A DNA stretch of 64,000 bases. Origin: Aphrocallistes beatrix (Eukaryota > Porifera > Hexactinellida > Sceptrulophora > Aphrocallistidae). The notes beneath the pieces were generated by a model, which searched no databases, was not told the origin of the DNA, and saw only the letters and a program-made list of their open reading frames with translations. Where the stretch lies: contig OY725488.1 in NCBI GenBank assembly GCA_963281255.1, positions 7,413,524-7,477,523 of the forward strand, in the 5' to 3' direction. Below are positions 27,285-38,571 of this stretch, piece after piece (within the stretch, counting starts at the first letter, position 1; the number at the start of each line of letters is the position of its first letter). The position numbers and the translations under genes are program-made.

Positions 27285-30200
27285 ATGAGCAAGAAGTCCG
27301 GGAAGAAGGGCGGCTCAGAGGCTAGCGGATCTAAGCAAGACTCGATGTCGGCAGAGTGTCTGCAAGCGGTGCTGCTCATTGACACCTACAACTTGTACTT
27401 CTCCCCCATCTCCCTCCAGCGCCCGCACGCTCTCTTCCCCATAGCCAACGAGCCCATCCTCTGCTACACTCTGCACTTCTTGAAGAGTGCAGGGGTGCAG
27501 GAGCTGTTCATTGTAGGGAAGCATTTGACTAAAGAGGTAAGATTTCCTGGATGCTACATCTTATTTAGATTTGTTCGAATTTTGAACTTTTCAGCTATCT
27601 TATATATATCCTTTTAATCCACGGTTTCCCAACCTATGACCACCATCGTAGTCGGTGATTATATTTGACCGTAAGAAGGTTGAGAAGCATATTTTGATCC
27701 ATTGTCCTAGTGGTATTACTCTTTAATTAGTTAATGAAGTATTGATTCTCCTTACTCTCCTTTAGCTAGAGGAACTGATCAAAGGTTTTCCTCTCACTCA
27801 GAAGGGGTCTCGACTCAACGTTCAGCTGCTCTTCTCAGATGGATGCGATTCAGTAGGCACATGTCTGAAACACCTTCATTTCAGTCAGCAGATCAATTCC
27901 AATTTCATACTGTTGCTCGGCTGTGTTGTATCCAATATGGATTTGATGGGAATTCTGGAAGATCATAAAGCTAGAACGAAAAAGAACTCAGGTCGTCATA
28001 TTGGCATTTCATGTGGTAATTGTGCGTTTACAAGTGACGTAAGTATTCAAATGGCATCGCTGGTCTGTAGGCTCAATGATGACCATGGTGTTCCAGAGAG
28101 GAGCTCCTCAGCAGAGCAGCCGCACGCAGGAGACTGACCTGGCTGTGATGGTGAGTAAGACGGAGAAACAGTTGCTCTTCTATGAGAAGACTGGTTACAA
28201 GAATAAAGTCAAGTTTCCATTGCAAAAGATTTTAGCACACAGCTCTGTCAAGATACATTACGACCTACAGGACACAGCTCTCTGCATATGTTCCCCTCAG
28301 GTACCTCCTTAATGGATTGTTGTCATCTAAGCTACAGATTATCTTATTTTCTGAATTTTCAAAGGTGCCCCAACTGTTCTCAGATAACTTCGACTACCAA
28401 ACGCTAGAAGACTTCATCAACGGAGTTCTGGTAGATGAAGAGCTGCTGGGCAATCAGATACACACACACATCCTGGATGACAAGAGCTACCTCGCTTCTG
28501 CTACCACGCCCCTTTTATACCACTCGGTCAACACAGATGTTATGGAGAGATGGACGTACCCCTACGTCCCAGACACCAACCTGAGGTCTTCTCCCAGCGA
28601 TCAGTACGAGTATTCGCGGAGGAACATCTACATGGGGACATGTGTCACTCTGGAGATTGGCTCTCGTCTGGAGGAGAACGTTGTCATCGGGAAGCAGTGC
28701 CACATTCATGCTGGTTGGTTGCAAAGATGTTAAATGGTGTGCTAGTGTGGCTATTTCCACAGGGAATAGGTAGACTTTCATTGTTACTGCTTTGTTCATG
28801 TTAAATTTAGGAAAAGTTTCATATTCTTAATCACGGCAAACGCGCTTTTCGCACTTGTGTAGCGCGGCTAGCAAATACTTCGTGTCCGCAGAGTCGCCCT
28901 GCGGGCGTCTGAGAATATCAACGAATTCAAGTCCCTACGGCTGCCAAATATTCATTACCTTCACTAATGCGTTTCAAATTTGCTTTCTTCACGAATTTGA
29001 CAAAAAATGAAATTATAAATATAAAATCGAAAATACGATATTTGAAATCTATACGCTTGAAAATCTCAGGTCAAAAGTTGAAAGCTAGTCTCTAACATAT
29101 TTTTTGAGATTAGTTTACTTTATGTATCTATTGTAAACATAAGAGTAAACAAATAATTTAACTACACCTTTAAATACACCTTTGAAAACACAATATTTGG
29201 GATCAAACAAACAAAATCTTTTTTTCATTTTATATTGTACAACTCAGTGAATATTATTTATGTCAACATTCTTAGAATTACTATTCCTTAGGTGCTTTCA
29301 TCACCAGATCAGTTCTTGGAGAGAACGTGTGCGTTGGGGAGAACGTTAATATTGTAGATAGCTACATATGGAATAATGTAGTTATCCAAGATGACTGCAC
29401 TATCAGTGGCTGTATCATTGCTGATAATGTCACTATTAGCAGAAAATGCAATATTTGTTCCGGAAGTTTCATTTCGAGAGGCCTTGAGATTGGTCCTGAA
29501 GTATCTCTACCCCCAGGCACCCGGTTGATTAGAGAGCTAGACGATTCTGACACCAATGTGGAAATGGGCAATGATGTCACCGCCACAGTGTCTCGCTATT
29601 CCATCTCCCGAAGTATAATTAAAATTGGTTAGTAAACAAATAATATCCTACGTTAATACAAGTAGTTAAACAAACAACATTTTTATATGCACATCTATGA
29701 CTAGTAGAGCAGACGGAATAATTGCACACTTATCTGCTTCCTGCATGCACGAACACACCAGTCTAACAATGAATGGGAATGGGAGGTGACATATTTGCAC
29801 CTTAGACTTTAGGTTTCGGTTTGGGCATAGGCTGGGGCTTTGGCTTGACCTGAGGAGGTTGATCGAGGATCATCATGTTGGCATAGCCTGGAGTAGTATT
29901 GGGTTTCGTAGGTACTAGGGGTCTATTGTTCTCATAAAGGCCACCTGTAGGTGCAGGGTAGTTAGCTGGTGTCACATTAATGTTGGAAGTTTTTGCTACT
30001 GGAGAGTACGGAGTTCTTGAAAGAGAATTTGTTGATCTCGCATCAGGATTATATTGGTACTTTTCTTTCATCTTATTTTTTCTTATCTTCACTATTATGC
30101 AGCTAACGCAGAGGAGACAGAATGCGAAAATGACGAACAATAGCACCACTCCAGCGATTGAAACTCCCACTTGGAAGTACACGTTCATTAAGATTGCATT

Positions 30201-33200
30201 AATCCCACCAGCTCCCGTTGTATTCGTTACTGATTGAGTTGTTTGAGTTGGTTGCATGGACTGGGTTGGTTGAGTTGGTTGCATGGACTGGGTTGGTTGA
30301 GTTGGTTGCATGGACTGGGTTGGTTGAGTTGGTTGCATGGACTGGGTTGGTTGAGGTGGTTGCGCAGACTGAGTTGGTTGAGTCGGTTGTGTAGATTGAG
30401 ATGGGGGAATTGTTACCATTGCACTACAATCTGCACCGCCATACCCGCTGTTACATAAGCACATGATTTCATTCGTACACACGCCATTTCCTGAGCATTC
30501 CATCCCATTGCTGCTGGGGCAAGAAGGGAAATTTAGAGATGCTATTGTAGTGCACCTCTGTGAGATACATATGGAATCTGTATCACATGGTGATCCATCG
30601 AAAACAATTCCTGGATCTGGTACATCATTTCCAACGTCTATACTCGCACTCTTGCATAGTGTACTACCGAACGTTACTTGAGTGAATTGAATACTCCCCG
30701 AAAGCTGGAAATCACTCTGTGATATGTTGGTACAATGCAATTTCCCACATTTGACATCACTTAGTGCGCAAGCCGTAAACGTGCCATTAACTTCACTACA
30801 ATATCCAAACTGATCGCCCCTAACGTTTAGATCGTTGAAGCATCTATCAGCGCCGATCAAGCTAGTGCTCCCCCAGAGAAAGTCGCATTGGTTGGCTAGC
30901 GTTTTACAGTCTCCCTTATAACAAAAAGAGTTTTCAGCATCCCGAGTGCAAGCCAGTCCATCTCGTTTGAAGCGGTTGTTAGGACACAAGCTACTGCTTC
31001 CAGTACAAAACTCATCCAGGTCGCACGTGTTTCCACTCTGTCTGCATAGCACTGAGGGGTTCCTAAACTGGCAGTTCTCACAACATTCCCCAGTCGCGCA
31101 GCTAGCTCCTTGCTTCAGCACACACAGCCCCGGCTCACAACATGGGTCAACTGTTGCACACGTTGCGATAGGTCCGCAATCACATTCTTCCCCTGTCTCT
31201 ATAAAACCGTTCCCGCATGCCGGGTCTGTTGCTAACATTGTCGGTTCATTAAAGATACAAAATCCTACCCCGTTCTCTAGGTTTGTGTTCAAGTCTTGGA
31301 CACTGCAAGGACTGAACATAGTAGCTGGTTGACCAGAAGATACTGCATTCATTATACACCCATTTCCAGAGCTGCAGGCAACGTAACAAGAACGTGCTTC
31401 ATCATGTTGCATACCAAGGTTATGTCCCATTTCGTGCGAAACTGTAGAGGCTATACGCAGTGCATTATTCCCTAATGTGTCCCTATTCACTCCTCCCGAA
31501 TTGCTGAAACACATTGTACCAACTGTAGCTTGTCCAATTACATTATTGGACGGGAATTCCAATCCTATGATTAGTTGTGCATTGTCAAAAGTGAATGAAG
31601 TTTGTGATTTCAAAGTTGGGAGGTAGCTAATCCAATTTGTTAATGTAATGCTCAGATCTCTGTCAACAGTAATGAAGTCATTGACATTCCACACTTGAAT
31701 CCCAACGATTGCAACCCTTACGCCAATTGTTTTATACATCAAATCCATTTGATTGGCGATATCGATTGCGTATTGTCTGCTCATAGCCAAGTTCGAACTT
31801 ATCCGTTGGAATAAGCTGTTATCCAGAATGATATAGAGTTCTATGAACTTGCTGAAAATAACTCGTCTCATCCTCGAGTGGTCTCGAACTTCTTTGAAAA
31901 GTGACTCCATACTGCGAGACTCAGGATGCAGGTCAGTCTCAGTTCCACACGCATGGTAGGGGTGAGGGAGCTCATCGCGTACACTGTATACGAAATAAGT
32001 AGAAGGATTCTGTCTATCTGTAGGCTGCATTATATAAAATTCTCCATTCACGATTATAGTCCCGCGAAGTCCGTTACAAGTGCTCATCGCTGCCATTGTG
32101 TTTTCCTCTTTCCCTCCGACCAGATGACCATGGTAGAAACAATGTTGGAGTGAAGTACTGACTTCCATCTCAATCTCTGTGTTCGTAGTGTTGAGCTGGT
32201 CATGTGATTTCGAGATGGATTGGTGGAGGAATTGGAATTTGTCTGGAATTAGCTGGACATTCAATTCAAGGTTGAGCAGCCACTCACTCCCATTCTCAAA
32301 ACGAATCCTATACGCAAGTTCTGCAGGGTATCCTGAGGTCTCAAAATGTAAGTCTTTGTATGGAGATGAAGCGCTTACTTGTTCAACTGTGACAAAATCA
32401 TAGACACGTGCTTTGGATGCTGCGTAATAAATGTGATCTGCCGAAATCTTCGTTTCCAAACTATCAGCAAAAGCTGAAAGGTGAAGCAGCATAAACCATG
32501 CGAAGAAATTAACTGGCAATCCCATTTTTAATTATCCTTTGAAATCTTTTCGCTGAGTTATATTTCTAAAGATGCAGGAATTATGCATATCAAAGTATGA
32601 TTTATTAAGTAGTACAAGAAATTGATCCAGGTTGCTGCCGGCTATATCGTTTCTCCTGATTAATTAATTAGTATGAACTTGATATATTATCCCATCATAT
32701 GTATAGACTTATAACATCATTGGAATATAATACCTATCACATGCACTCTACTGGGTTCATTTCCATTCCATTTGGTTTCTTCATATCCATGCTTATAGCA
32801 ACGTGTGAAAATAGAGCAGATCTCGCATACGTTTTTAATTTTAAAAGGATAAAATTCGGTAAAATAGACTAATCGATAATTTTCAAAAAAGCCTCTTTTT
32901 CTGCGCAGAACCTGTTAAACCATGTTATAATCCACGAAAAAAACAAAGCCCCAAAAGGTTTTTTTGTGGATATTAAGAAAGTTTAACATGTTCTACGCCG
33001 AAAACGAGTTTTTTAAAAAATTTAAAAATTTTTCCATTTACCGAATGTTGTTAACCTTAAAAGTAAATAGTTGTACTACGGACAAATGAACATAATGAAG
33101 ATATACCGCAAAAATATACATACAAGTAGATCAAGGCTTGAAAGTTTTCTCTTTAATTTCAGGAAAGCTCCAGAGTCTAAACTCGTGTAATATTTTTAGA

Positions 33201-34939
33201 AATGACTGTTGGATTATATATGAATCATCGAATTAATAATTTTCGTTCTAGTAGCGAATACGTACGTAGGTGATAGCTTTTGAAACAATTGTAGAAGATA
33301 TCAGAATACTTGTGCATTGTAAATATATGTATATTCTCTGGACCGAGAGTTTTTAGGTGATAATATCCAACCATCCTCTCCCTCCGAATTCCAGTCTGCA
33401 GTATACATTCTACACTTTTATCAAACTTCTATATTCTCTATAGTATACTTTATTCTGTTTGTTTTGTTGAATTATGTATATAGTAGTATACTTAGTATAA
33501 TCCATCAATAATTAAGACGTTTTATTTTAGGTTCCGATAATATCACTGGAACGAATCTCACACTCATAGACTCTGCCAACAAAAAAGAGATTCTCCTCTC
33601 AGAAGATACAGTTTGGGGTGTGTCCAAACCTAAGATCGACATAGTGATTCGTCCAGAGACTCCCGATATTGTAAATGTTAATATTGATCAAGAAGAATCT
33701 TTCTACCGTGAACTGTTGGAGATAATCCGTTATGACATCGCCAATAAGGTGTCAATAAGTGATATCCAGATGGAAATCATGAGTCGGAGACATGCATTTG
33801 CCATTCCGATGGAGGACATCAGTCTTTACATTGTGCAGGCAGTGGTAGAAGGGCCGACTCAACCTGTGAATTCCGCGCAAGAACTCCTGACCTATGTGAA
33901 GAAGGCCATCTCTAAACTAGTCAAAATTCTCCAGACTCTCGTTGTCGATGATGATCAGCAGGTGATTCTCTTTCTTCTAACTAGTTTGAATGTATGTCTA
34001 TCCATGAAGAGGTTTATCCCTAGCCTGAGGCTATCAAAGTTCCTGGACTGTTGATCAATCTGATCCATAGGCACAACGAGGGTCAGTTTAAGGGGCATAT
34101 GAGTTCCACTCAGAATGATCAGCAGCATATAAAACAAAAACTAATTAGGGAATCCACCCTGCTAATCGCTATTTCAGAACCTAGTTGCGCATGGTTGGAC
34201 CCATATACTTGGCTTGGTTGCATGCACAAATCCACATGTCCACCTCCCACATGCTCAACTCTACAAAATATCAGCTAACTGACTTAGTTGTACTTATTAC
34301 TGACACTTTGAAAGTACGTACTTACCAATACTTGCAGTTAAAATCCACAATTGAACCTGAAAGCAATAGACCTAACACGTTTCTACATTTAATGATTAAT
34401 CGAGCACAGGAAATCGATTATTTAACTCTTTCAGTTGTTTGTAAACTGGGCTGAAGCAGTTAAACTGGCTTTAAGCAGTTAAACTGTAGTGTAACTTGCA
34501 GTGAGTGATTCGATCTTAATATTTATATTTACTTATGTTAAGCGCCTGATAGTACGAATTTAATGAACAGATTATTGTGCAACGTTTTGCAACTTCCATA
34601 GCTTTCCTACCCAACTATTGTTACGAATATTCTACAATTGTTTAACATTTGATATTACCAAACTCTATTTAATAAATATAATAATTTATTTTGTAGGTTA
34701 ATCTTATTAATACGCTGGAGACTCTTTCTATTGATAACCACCGAGCGTTTTTGATTTTCCAACATATTCTATATCATCTCTATGAAGAAGAGATAATCAC
34801 CCAAGAGGCTATTTTCGAATGGCACGGTAATGAACCGTTAAATGATGCACAAAATAAACGAAATGAGTTGAGAAAAAGCGCAAATACAATTATCGAGTGG
34901 CTCAAAACAGCTGAAGAAGAATCAAGTGCTAGTGATTAA
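27285..34939 (+). CDS. EIF2B5: Translation initiation factor eIF2B subunit epsilon
   Basis: Seven exons join in frame: 27285-27536, 27766-27991, 28071-28300, 28365-28713, 29292-29627, 33531-33961 and 34697-34939, giving 688 aa (human 721). The N-terminal nucleotidyltransferase-like domain includes VSNMDLMGILEDHKA and SPQVPQLFSDNFDYQTLEDF, then NQIHTHILD. The left-handed beta-helix hexapeptide repeats run through exons 4-5 (LEENVVIGKQCHI, GENVNIVDSYIWNNVVI). The catalytic W2 HEAT domain is in exons 6-7, ending EWLKTAEEESSASD. eIF2B epsilon is the GDP/GTP exchange subunit for eIF2. Exon 2 could instead end at 28015 before GTAATT, adding eight residues; the shorter form aligns better but uses a weak GTCGTC donor. 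Intron 5 (29628-33530) carries a complete ADAM gene on the other strand. Confidence 0.93.
28714..29291. other. EIF2B5 intron 4 with a worn copy of the GC-rich repeat block
   Basis: At about 28838-28905 a GC-rich island (acgcgcttttcgcacttgtg ... tagcgcggctagcaaat ... cttcgtgtccgcagag) follows the same order of words as the block at 50440-50510 (accgcgcttcgcttgcttgc ... gctgcgcggctggcgg ... gtgtccgccggagg). It is a diverged relative of the Helitron-like repeat. The rest is AT-rich. Confidence 0.5.
29802..32525 (-). CDS. ADAM metalloprotease-disintegrin, membrane-anchored
   Basis: This is an intronless ORF of 907 aa nested in EIF2B5 intron 5. In order: signal peptide (about 1-21); prodomain with a cysteine-switch-like PYHACGTE; reprolysin domain with the complete zinc motif HEMGHNLGMQHD (about 364-375) and a downstream methionine-turn region; disintegrin domain (from CGNGFIETGEECDCG); cysteine-rich region; EGF-like module (CSGNGVCTNEIMCLCNSGYG); a Thr/Gln/Pro-rich stalk made of 9-residue repeats; transmembrane helix (about 783-815); cytosolic tail of about 90 residues with Pro-rich SH3-type sites (KPKPQPMPKPKPK). 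All catalytic residues are present, so it should be an active sheddase. The family is clear; the orthologue group (ADAM8/12/19-like or lineage-specific) is not. Confidence 0.94.
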   Translation of the reverse strand: MGLPVNFFAWFMLLHLSAFADSLETKISADHIYYAASKARVYDFVTVEQVSASSPYKDLHFETSGYPAELAYRIRFENGSEWLLNLELNVQLIPDKFQFLHQSISKSHDQLNTTNTEIEMEVSTSLQHCFYHGHLVGGKEENTMAAMSTCNGLRGTIIVNGEFYIMQPTDRQNPSTYFVYSVRDELPHPYHACGTETDLHPESRSMESLFKEVRDHSRMRRVIFSKFIELYIILDNSLFQRISSNLAMSRQYAIDIANQMDLMYKTIGVRVAIVGIQVWNVNDFITVDRDLSITLTNWISYLPTLKSQTSFTFDNAQLIIGLEFPSNNVIGQATVGTMCFSNSGGVNRDTLGNNALRIASTVSHEMGHNLGMQHDEARSCYVACSSGNGCIMNAVSSGQPATMFSPCSVQDLNTNLENGVGFCIFNEPTMLATDPACGNGFIETGEECDCGPIATCATVDPCCEPGLCVLKQGASCATGECCENCQFRNPSVLCRQSGNTCDLDEFCTGSSSLCPNNRFKRDGLACTRDAENSFCYKGDCKTLANQCDFLWGSTSLIGADRCFNDLNVRGDQFGYCSEVNGTFTACALSDVKCGKLHCTNISQSDFQLSGSIQFTQVTFGSTLCKSASIDVGNDVPDPGIVFDGSPCDTDSICISQRCTTIASLNFPSCPSSNGMECSGNGVCTNEIMCLCNSGYGGADCSAMVTIPPSQSTQPTQPTQSAQPPQPTQSMQPTQPTQSMQPTQPTQSMQPTQPTQSMQPTQTTQSVTNTTGAGGINAILMNVYFQVGVSIAGVVLLFVIFAFCLLCVSCIIVKIRKNKMKEKYQYNPDARSTNSLSRTPYSPVAKTSNINVTPANYPAPTGGLYENNRPLVPTKPNTTPGYANMMILDQPPQVKPKPQPMPKPKPKV
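30237..30375. repeat. 27-bp tandem repeat, about 4 exact units, in the ADAM stalk
   Basis: The plus-strand unit GGTTGCATGGACTGGGTTGG plus TTGAGTT recurs four times with almost no change, then decays into degenerate copies to about 30400. On the minus strand it encodes repeats of the form QPTQPTQSM. It lengthens the juxtamembrane stalk, is in frame, and is likely to vary in copy number between individuals. Confidence 0.92.
32841..33064. repeat. Foldback (long inverted repeat) of about 224 bp
   Basis: The two halves are imperfect reverse complements around a short centre at about 32945-32957. Matching pairs include ATCCACGAAAAAAAC with GTTTTTTTGTGGAT, GCAGAACCTGTTAAAC with GTTTAACATGTTCTACG, and AATTCGGTAAA with TTTACCGAATG. 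The transcript would fold into a hairpin of roughly 100-bp arms. It lies in EIF2B5 intron 5, about 300 bp upstream of the ADAM start. Confidence 0.75.
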
Positions 34940-35704
34940 TGACATTGGTTTGAGGTATATTATAATTCGAGGTTGATGTGGGATGTCATGAACGAGAAGC
35001 AAAAATAGAATGGTCGTTTACATAATTTTGCAGACATAACAATAGAGGATTGATTTCATATACATATTTTCAATGTTGAAATTATTTTGTAAGCTCTAGA
35101 CTAGATTACACACTCCACCGACATTTGTGGTTGGAATGAGATTATATTTAGTAATAAATTCAAATTATGGTTCATTAGTTCAATACGGATTATTGAGGTT
35201 GACATGTGATGTGTTTTAGTTTCTTATTGGTCAATTTTCAAAATCCTTAGGTTCTAATGCGTATTATTTAGCTTAGTAATCTACAAAGTGATTTTCTTTC
35301 AACTGTCTACGAGTTCAACAATGTTCAGTGTTTGGATCAGGAGAAATAGATGAATTTCAAAACTATCTAAGATATCACTTTTACTACACATTATTTGTTT
35401 TGCATGTGACTGTAATTGAAAGAATTTATTAATTAATGACTGACTTATAATTAAATTAAATCCTTATTCTACTATAATTAGCAACCGGGTTATGCGTCAC
35501 TATTTCAGTACTGTAGCATTGCAGTTTTTAGATAGTGATTTTGGTAAGAGATATGAAGAAATTTCGGAAATTTTAATAGTTGACCGATAAAATATAATTA
35601 GTTTATTTTGACCTGCTAAATTAGAAGAAGATTGAGGTATATGTTGAGTTAATGCAGGTTTCAAATTATGGCTAACATCTAGCTGTTAGTAACAGACATC
35701 TCAG
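34940..35704. other. EIF2B5-NCOA5 intergenic region
   Basis: The 765 bp are AT-rich, with the EIF2B5 3' end and the NCOA5 upstream region. The sequence ends in acatctcag immediately before the NCOA5 ATG. No gene, RNA or transposon end is seen. Confidence 0.45.
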
Positions 35705-37987
35705 ATGGTTGATATAAAGGATAAATCAAGGGCAGTTGGAACTATCAGTGAGGACGCTACCCCAGAAAAGCTAGTACACTTTGATTGTGTCGAAACACCT
35801 AGGGATTGGAAAGAGGAGCGGAACCGGAAGAAATCCTCCAATGCAGAGCGTAATGCAGACGAAAAAGTTTATGACAAAGAAAAAGATGCAGAGAAAAACA
35901 AGGATAGAGATAAAAACTTGAACAAACAGAAAGCAAATAACAGAAGCAAAGAAACGGAAAAAGACCGAGATGTAAATAGGAACAGAGACCAAAACAGAGA
36001 CAAGGACAGAGATGATCAGAAGAGCCCTCAGAAAATTCCTCTTAACGACGGTCACAAGTCATCAGGCAGCGGCAGCAGATCGGGACAAGCGAAGGCAGAG
36101 AGAGACCGCGGATCGAGGAGGGAAAGACCGAGAGAGAGGGAGGAGCGAGGTTTAGAGGCCTCGAAGGAGCCTCGCCGAAGTAGAGATAGATCACGTGATA
36201 GGGAAAGGAGGAGATCCGGGGAGAGAGCAGAAAGGAACATGGGTAGACAAGATTGGGATTTTGACCGTTCTAGATCCAGTCCTTCTTCCATCGGAGGTAG
36301 AGGCAGCCATAGGAGAGAGCACGATGCTCATAGGAGGGAGTATGATTCGCATAGAAGAGAGCATGATCCGTATCGGAGAGAGCATGACCAATATCGGGGA
36401 GAGCGAAGTAGGGACCAGCCTAATTCACTTTCACGCAGATCGCCCCCTCGAGAGAGGAGGTACTCCTCTCGGACTGACGAGGATTATCGCAGAGATTTGA
36501 GTCCGCGGAGTGGTCGGACTCGCAGCCCCCTGTTTAGTAGGAGAACAATCGAAGGGCATAGTCCTCGACCTGTTTCTCCACGAAGACACTCTCTATCTTA
36601 TCGAGATGTACAGCGCAGTCTATTATATGCAAGAGATATGAGTTCTCCAAGGAAACGCACACCTATAAGGAGAGCTTCTGAGCGGGATATCCACTCTCGA
36701 ATGCAACCAGATCGGCACAGGTCTCCAGAAATTATCCCTTATATCCGCGATCCTATATCTCGAGATGATGAAGTGTACGAATCCAAGAAGAGATATTCTC
36801 CTGTAGTGGCAGAGTATGCTAAGATGGACAGCGAATACGATGACTGTAAGGATGCTAGTCCCATCCCTAGAAAGAGCGTATTTGATAGAATCTCTTCTGG
36901 CAACAGAGAAGTTACAATCAACAGCAAATATCTCTATTCTCCTATTGTGTCAGAAAACCGGAAAAGAGGTAGTGGTAACCGCACTAATCGCGTGAATCAA
37001 AACTACCCAGACAACACAGTGAGCACGCTTCGAGACTTGTCTGATAGACCACAGAAGAGGGATCGAGAGGAGCCACCTCCCCCTCCCACGGAGCCCCCCA
37101 CCAGTTGGATAGAAGAGAAGCGAGCGCGACTCCGTTCCCGAATTGAGTCAGAAGATATTCTGGACATGGAGCTTATCATCCTTAGCGAGAAACAGAGGGA
37201 GTACTCGGAGAAGGTAGAACAGAGGATTAGGCACATGGGCGTAACAACCAATCTTATCACCCTGCCTCCTTCCATGGGCGTTGCTGAGGCGCTGGATTCA
37301 GCGGTGAGACGGAATCTCTTGTATGCGATTATAATTCTGCCTCAGCATGAGCAACACAACTCCATCACACTCACTATCCTACACGGACGCAACCCACAGG
37401 AGCACAAGAATATGCCTCTCGAAGATTCTCTGTGTCTCATCAATCTTGATCATCAGAAGTACGAAGAAGCGATTAAGGACGGTTTCATACAATCGAGAGG
37501 CGTGGGAGATGAGAAGAACTCCTCTCTTGATTCGACTCCTGATAAACCAAAATTAGATTTAGACCAACTTTCTGAAATTGTACGAAAATTCCCACAAGCA
37601 AAGGATTCATCTTCCGAATCGAATCGTAATTCTCAAGAATTGCAAGCAAAAATTCTTGGTTTGCTGGGATCCTCTGCCATCATCCCAAGCAAATCAGACA
37701 CCCCTGTTTCTCAAGAGCAGAGCACACCTCAGTTTCCTATCCTTCCTGATCCTGCCTTGGCCCTTGCTAGTTTCCAACCCCCCCTAAGAGCGTTCAGTCA
37801 CATTCCAGGGTGTCCACCGCACAGGATGTTTCCTCCTCCGCTTCCCGGATTTCCTCATCCTGCCTTTAACTTCCCTCCCGGTTCAATTCCTTTCCCCCCT
37901 GGCAATCCTTACCTGCCCAATCCCGGGAACATCCCAAATCTGTTAGGCCACCCTCCCTTTTCTAGCGGTTTTCCTCCTCGTCCTTAA
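35705..37987 (+). CDS. NCOA5: Nuclear receptor coactivator 5-like protein
   Basis: This is an intronless ORF of 760 aa (human 579). Residues 1-320 are extremely Arg/Asp/Ser/Glu-rich with RS and RD repeats and a tract of HRREHDxYRREH repeats at about 200-235. The globular domain (about 480-580) carries the family signature: VEQRIRHMGVTTNLITLPPS, AVRRNLLYAIIILPQHEQH, ILHGRNPQEHKNMPLEDSL. This anticodon-binding-like fold is shared with aminoacyl-tRNA synthetases. NSQELQAKILGLLGSSAI corresponds to the SQQELQAKILSLF stretch of vertebrate NCOA5. The C-terminus is Pro/Phe-rich. NCOA5 is a nuclear regulator of transcription and RNA processing. ACATCTCAG abuts the start codon. Confidence 0.9.
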   Translation: MVDIKDKSRAVGTISEDATPEKLVHFDCVETPRDWKEERNRKKSSNAERNADEKVYDKEKDAEKNKDRDKNLNKQKANNRSKETEKDRDVNRNRDQNRDKDRDDQKSPQKIPLNDGHKSSGSGSRSGQAKAERDRGSRRERPREREERGLEASKEPRRSRDRSRDRERRRSGERAERNMGRQDWDFDRSRSSPSSIGGRGSHRREHDAHRREYDSHRREHDPYRREHDQYRGERSRDQPNSLSRRSPPRERRYSSRTDEDYRRDLSPRSGRTRSPLFSRRTIEGHSPRPVSPRRHSLSYRDVQRSLLYARDMSSPRKRTPIRRASERDIHSRMQPDRHRSPEIIPYIRDPISRDDEVYESKKRYSPVVAEYAKMDSEYDDCKDASPIPRKSVFDRISSGNREVTINSKYLYSPIVSENRKRGSGNRTNRVNQNYPDNTVSTLRDLSDRPQKRDREEPPPPPTEPPTSWIEEKRARLRSRIESEDILDMELIILSEKQREYSEKVEQRIRHMGVTTNLITLPPSMGVAEALDSAVRRNLLYAIIILPQHEQHNSITLTILHGRNPQEHKNMPLEDSLCLINLDHQKYEEAIKDGFIQSRGVGDEKNSSLDSTPDKPKLDLDQLSEIVRKFPQAKDSSSESNRNSQELQAKILGLLGSSAIIPSKSDTPVSQEQSTPQFPILPDPALALASFQPPLRAFSHIPGCPPHRMFPPPLPGFPHPAFNFPPGSIPFPPGNPYLPNPGNIPNLLGHPPFSSGFPPRP

Positions 37988-38571
37988 ATAAATGATTATT
38001 TTCTAGCTTACACATTATATCCTAATCTCAACCAAAAATAGCATTACATTTTTAATTATTGATTGATTGAATTTCTTAGTTCCGCCTATTTGTAGGTTTA
38101 GCCATCCTTCTTAATCATCTTTGTAGCTGATACTTAATCATTTAATATTTCTGGGTCGAATTGTTTACTATATTTCTTACAATTTCTCAATTATATTATA
38201 CGTAGTTCATAAAAAATATAATTAATACCATTTTAAAGATTTTATTATTTTTCATTTTAACAGTAAGTTTTTGCTTTCGAATAATATTTGATAATTTATA
38301 ATATTGCTAATATTATTTAGCATGGTTATAAACATATTTGTAATATTTTAATGAAAGATTTCTCACAAGACTTATTTGAATGATTTCTGATTCGTGATCA
38401 AAAAGTAATTCAAATTATAATACCTAATCCTATAGTCTAAATCCAATCATCGTGTTATTATACTAATTTAATTAATGTTACAGCTTGGTACATCTTGTTC
38501 AATATATATGTATGAGTATAACTATGGTAACATGATAGCAATAAACACAAAACATTAACTTAGGCTCTTGT
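37988..38571. other. Convergent intergenic region, AT-rich
   Basis: The 584 bp lie between the NCOA5 stop and the stop of the Ig-like gene and are strongly AT-rich with several polyadenylation-like AATAAA/ATTAAA words. Nothing else is recognised. Confidence 0.45.
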
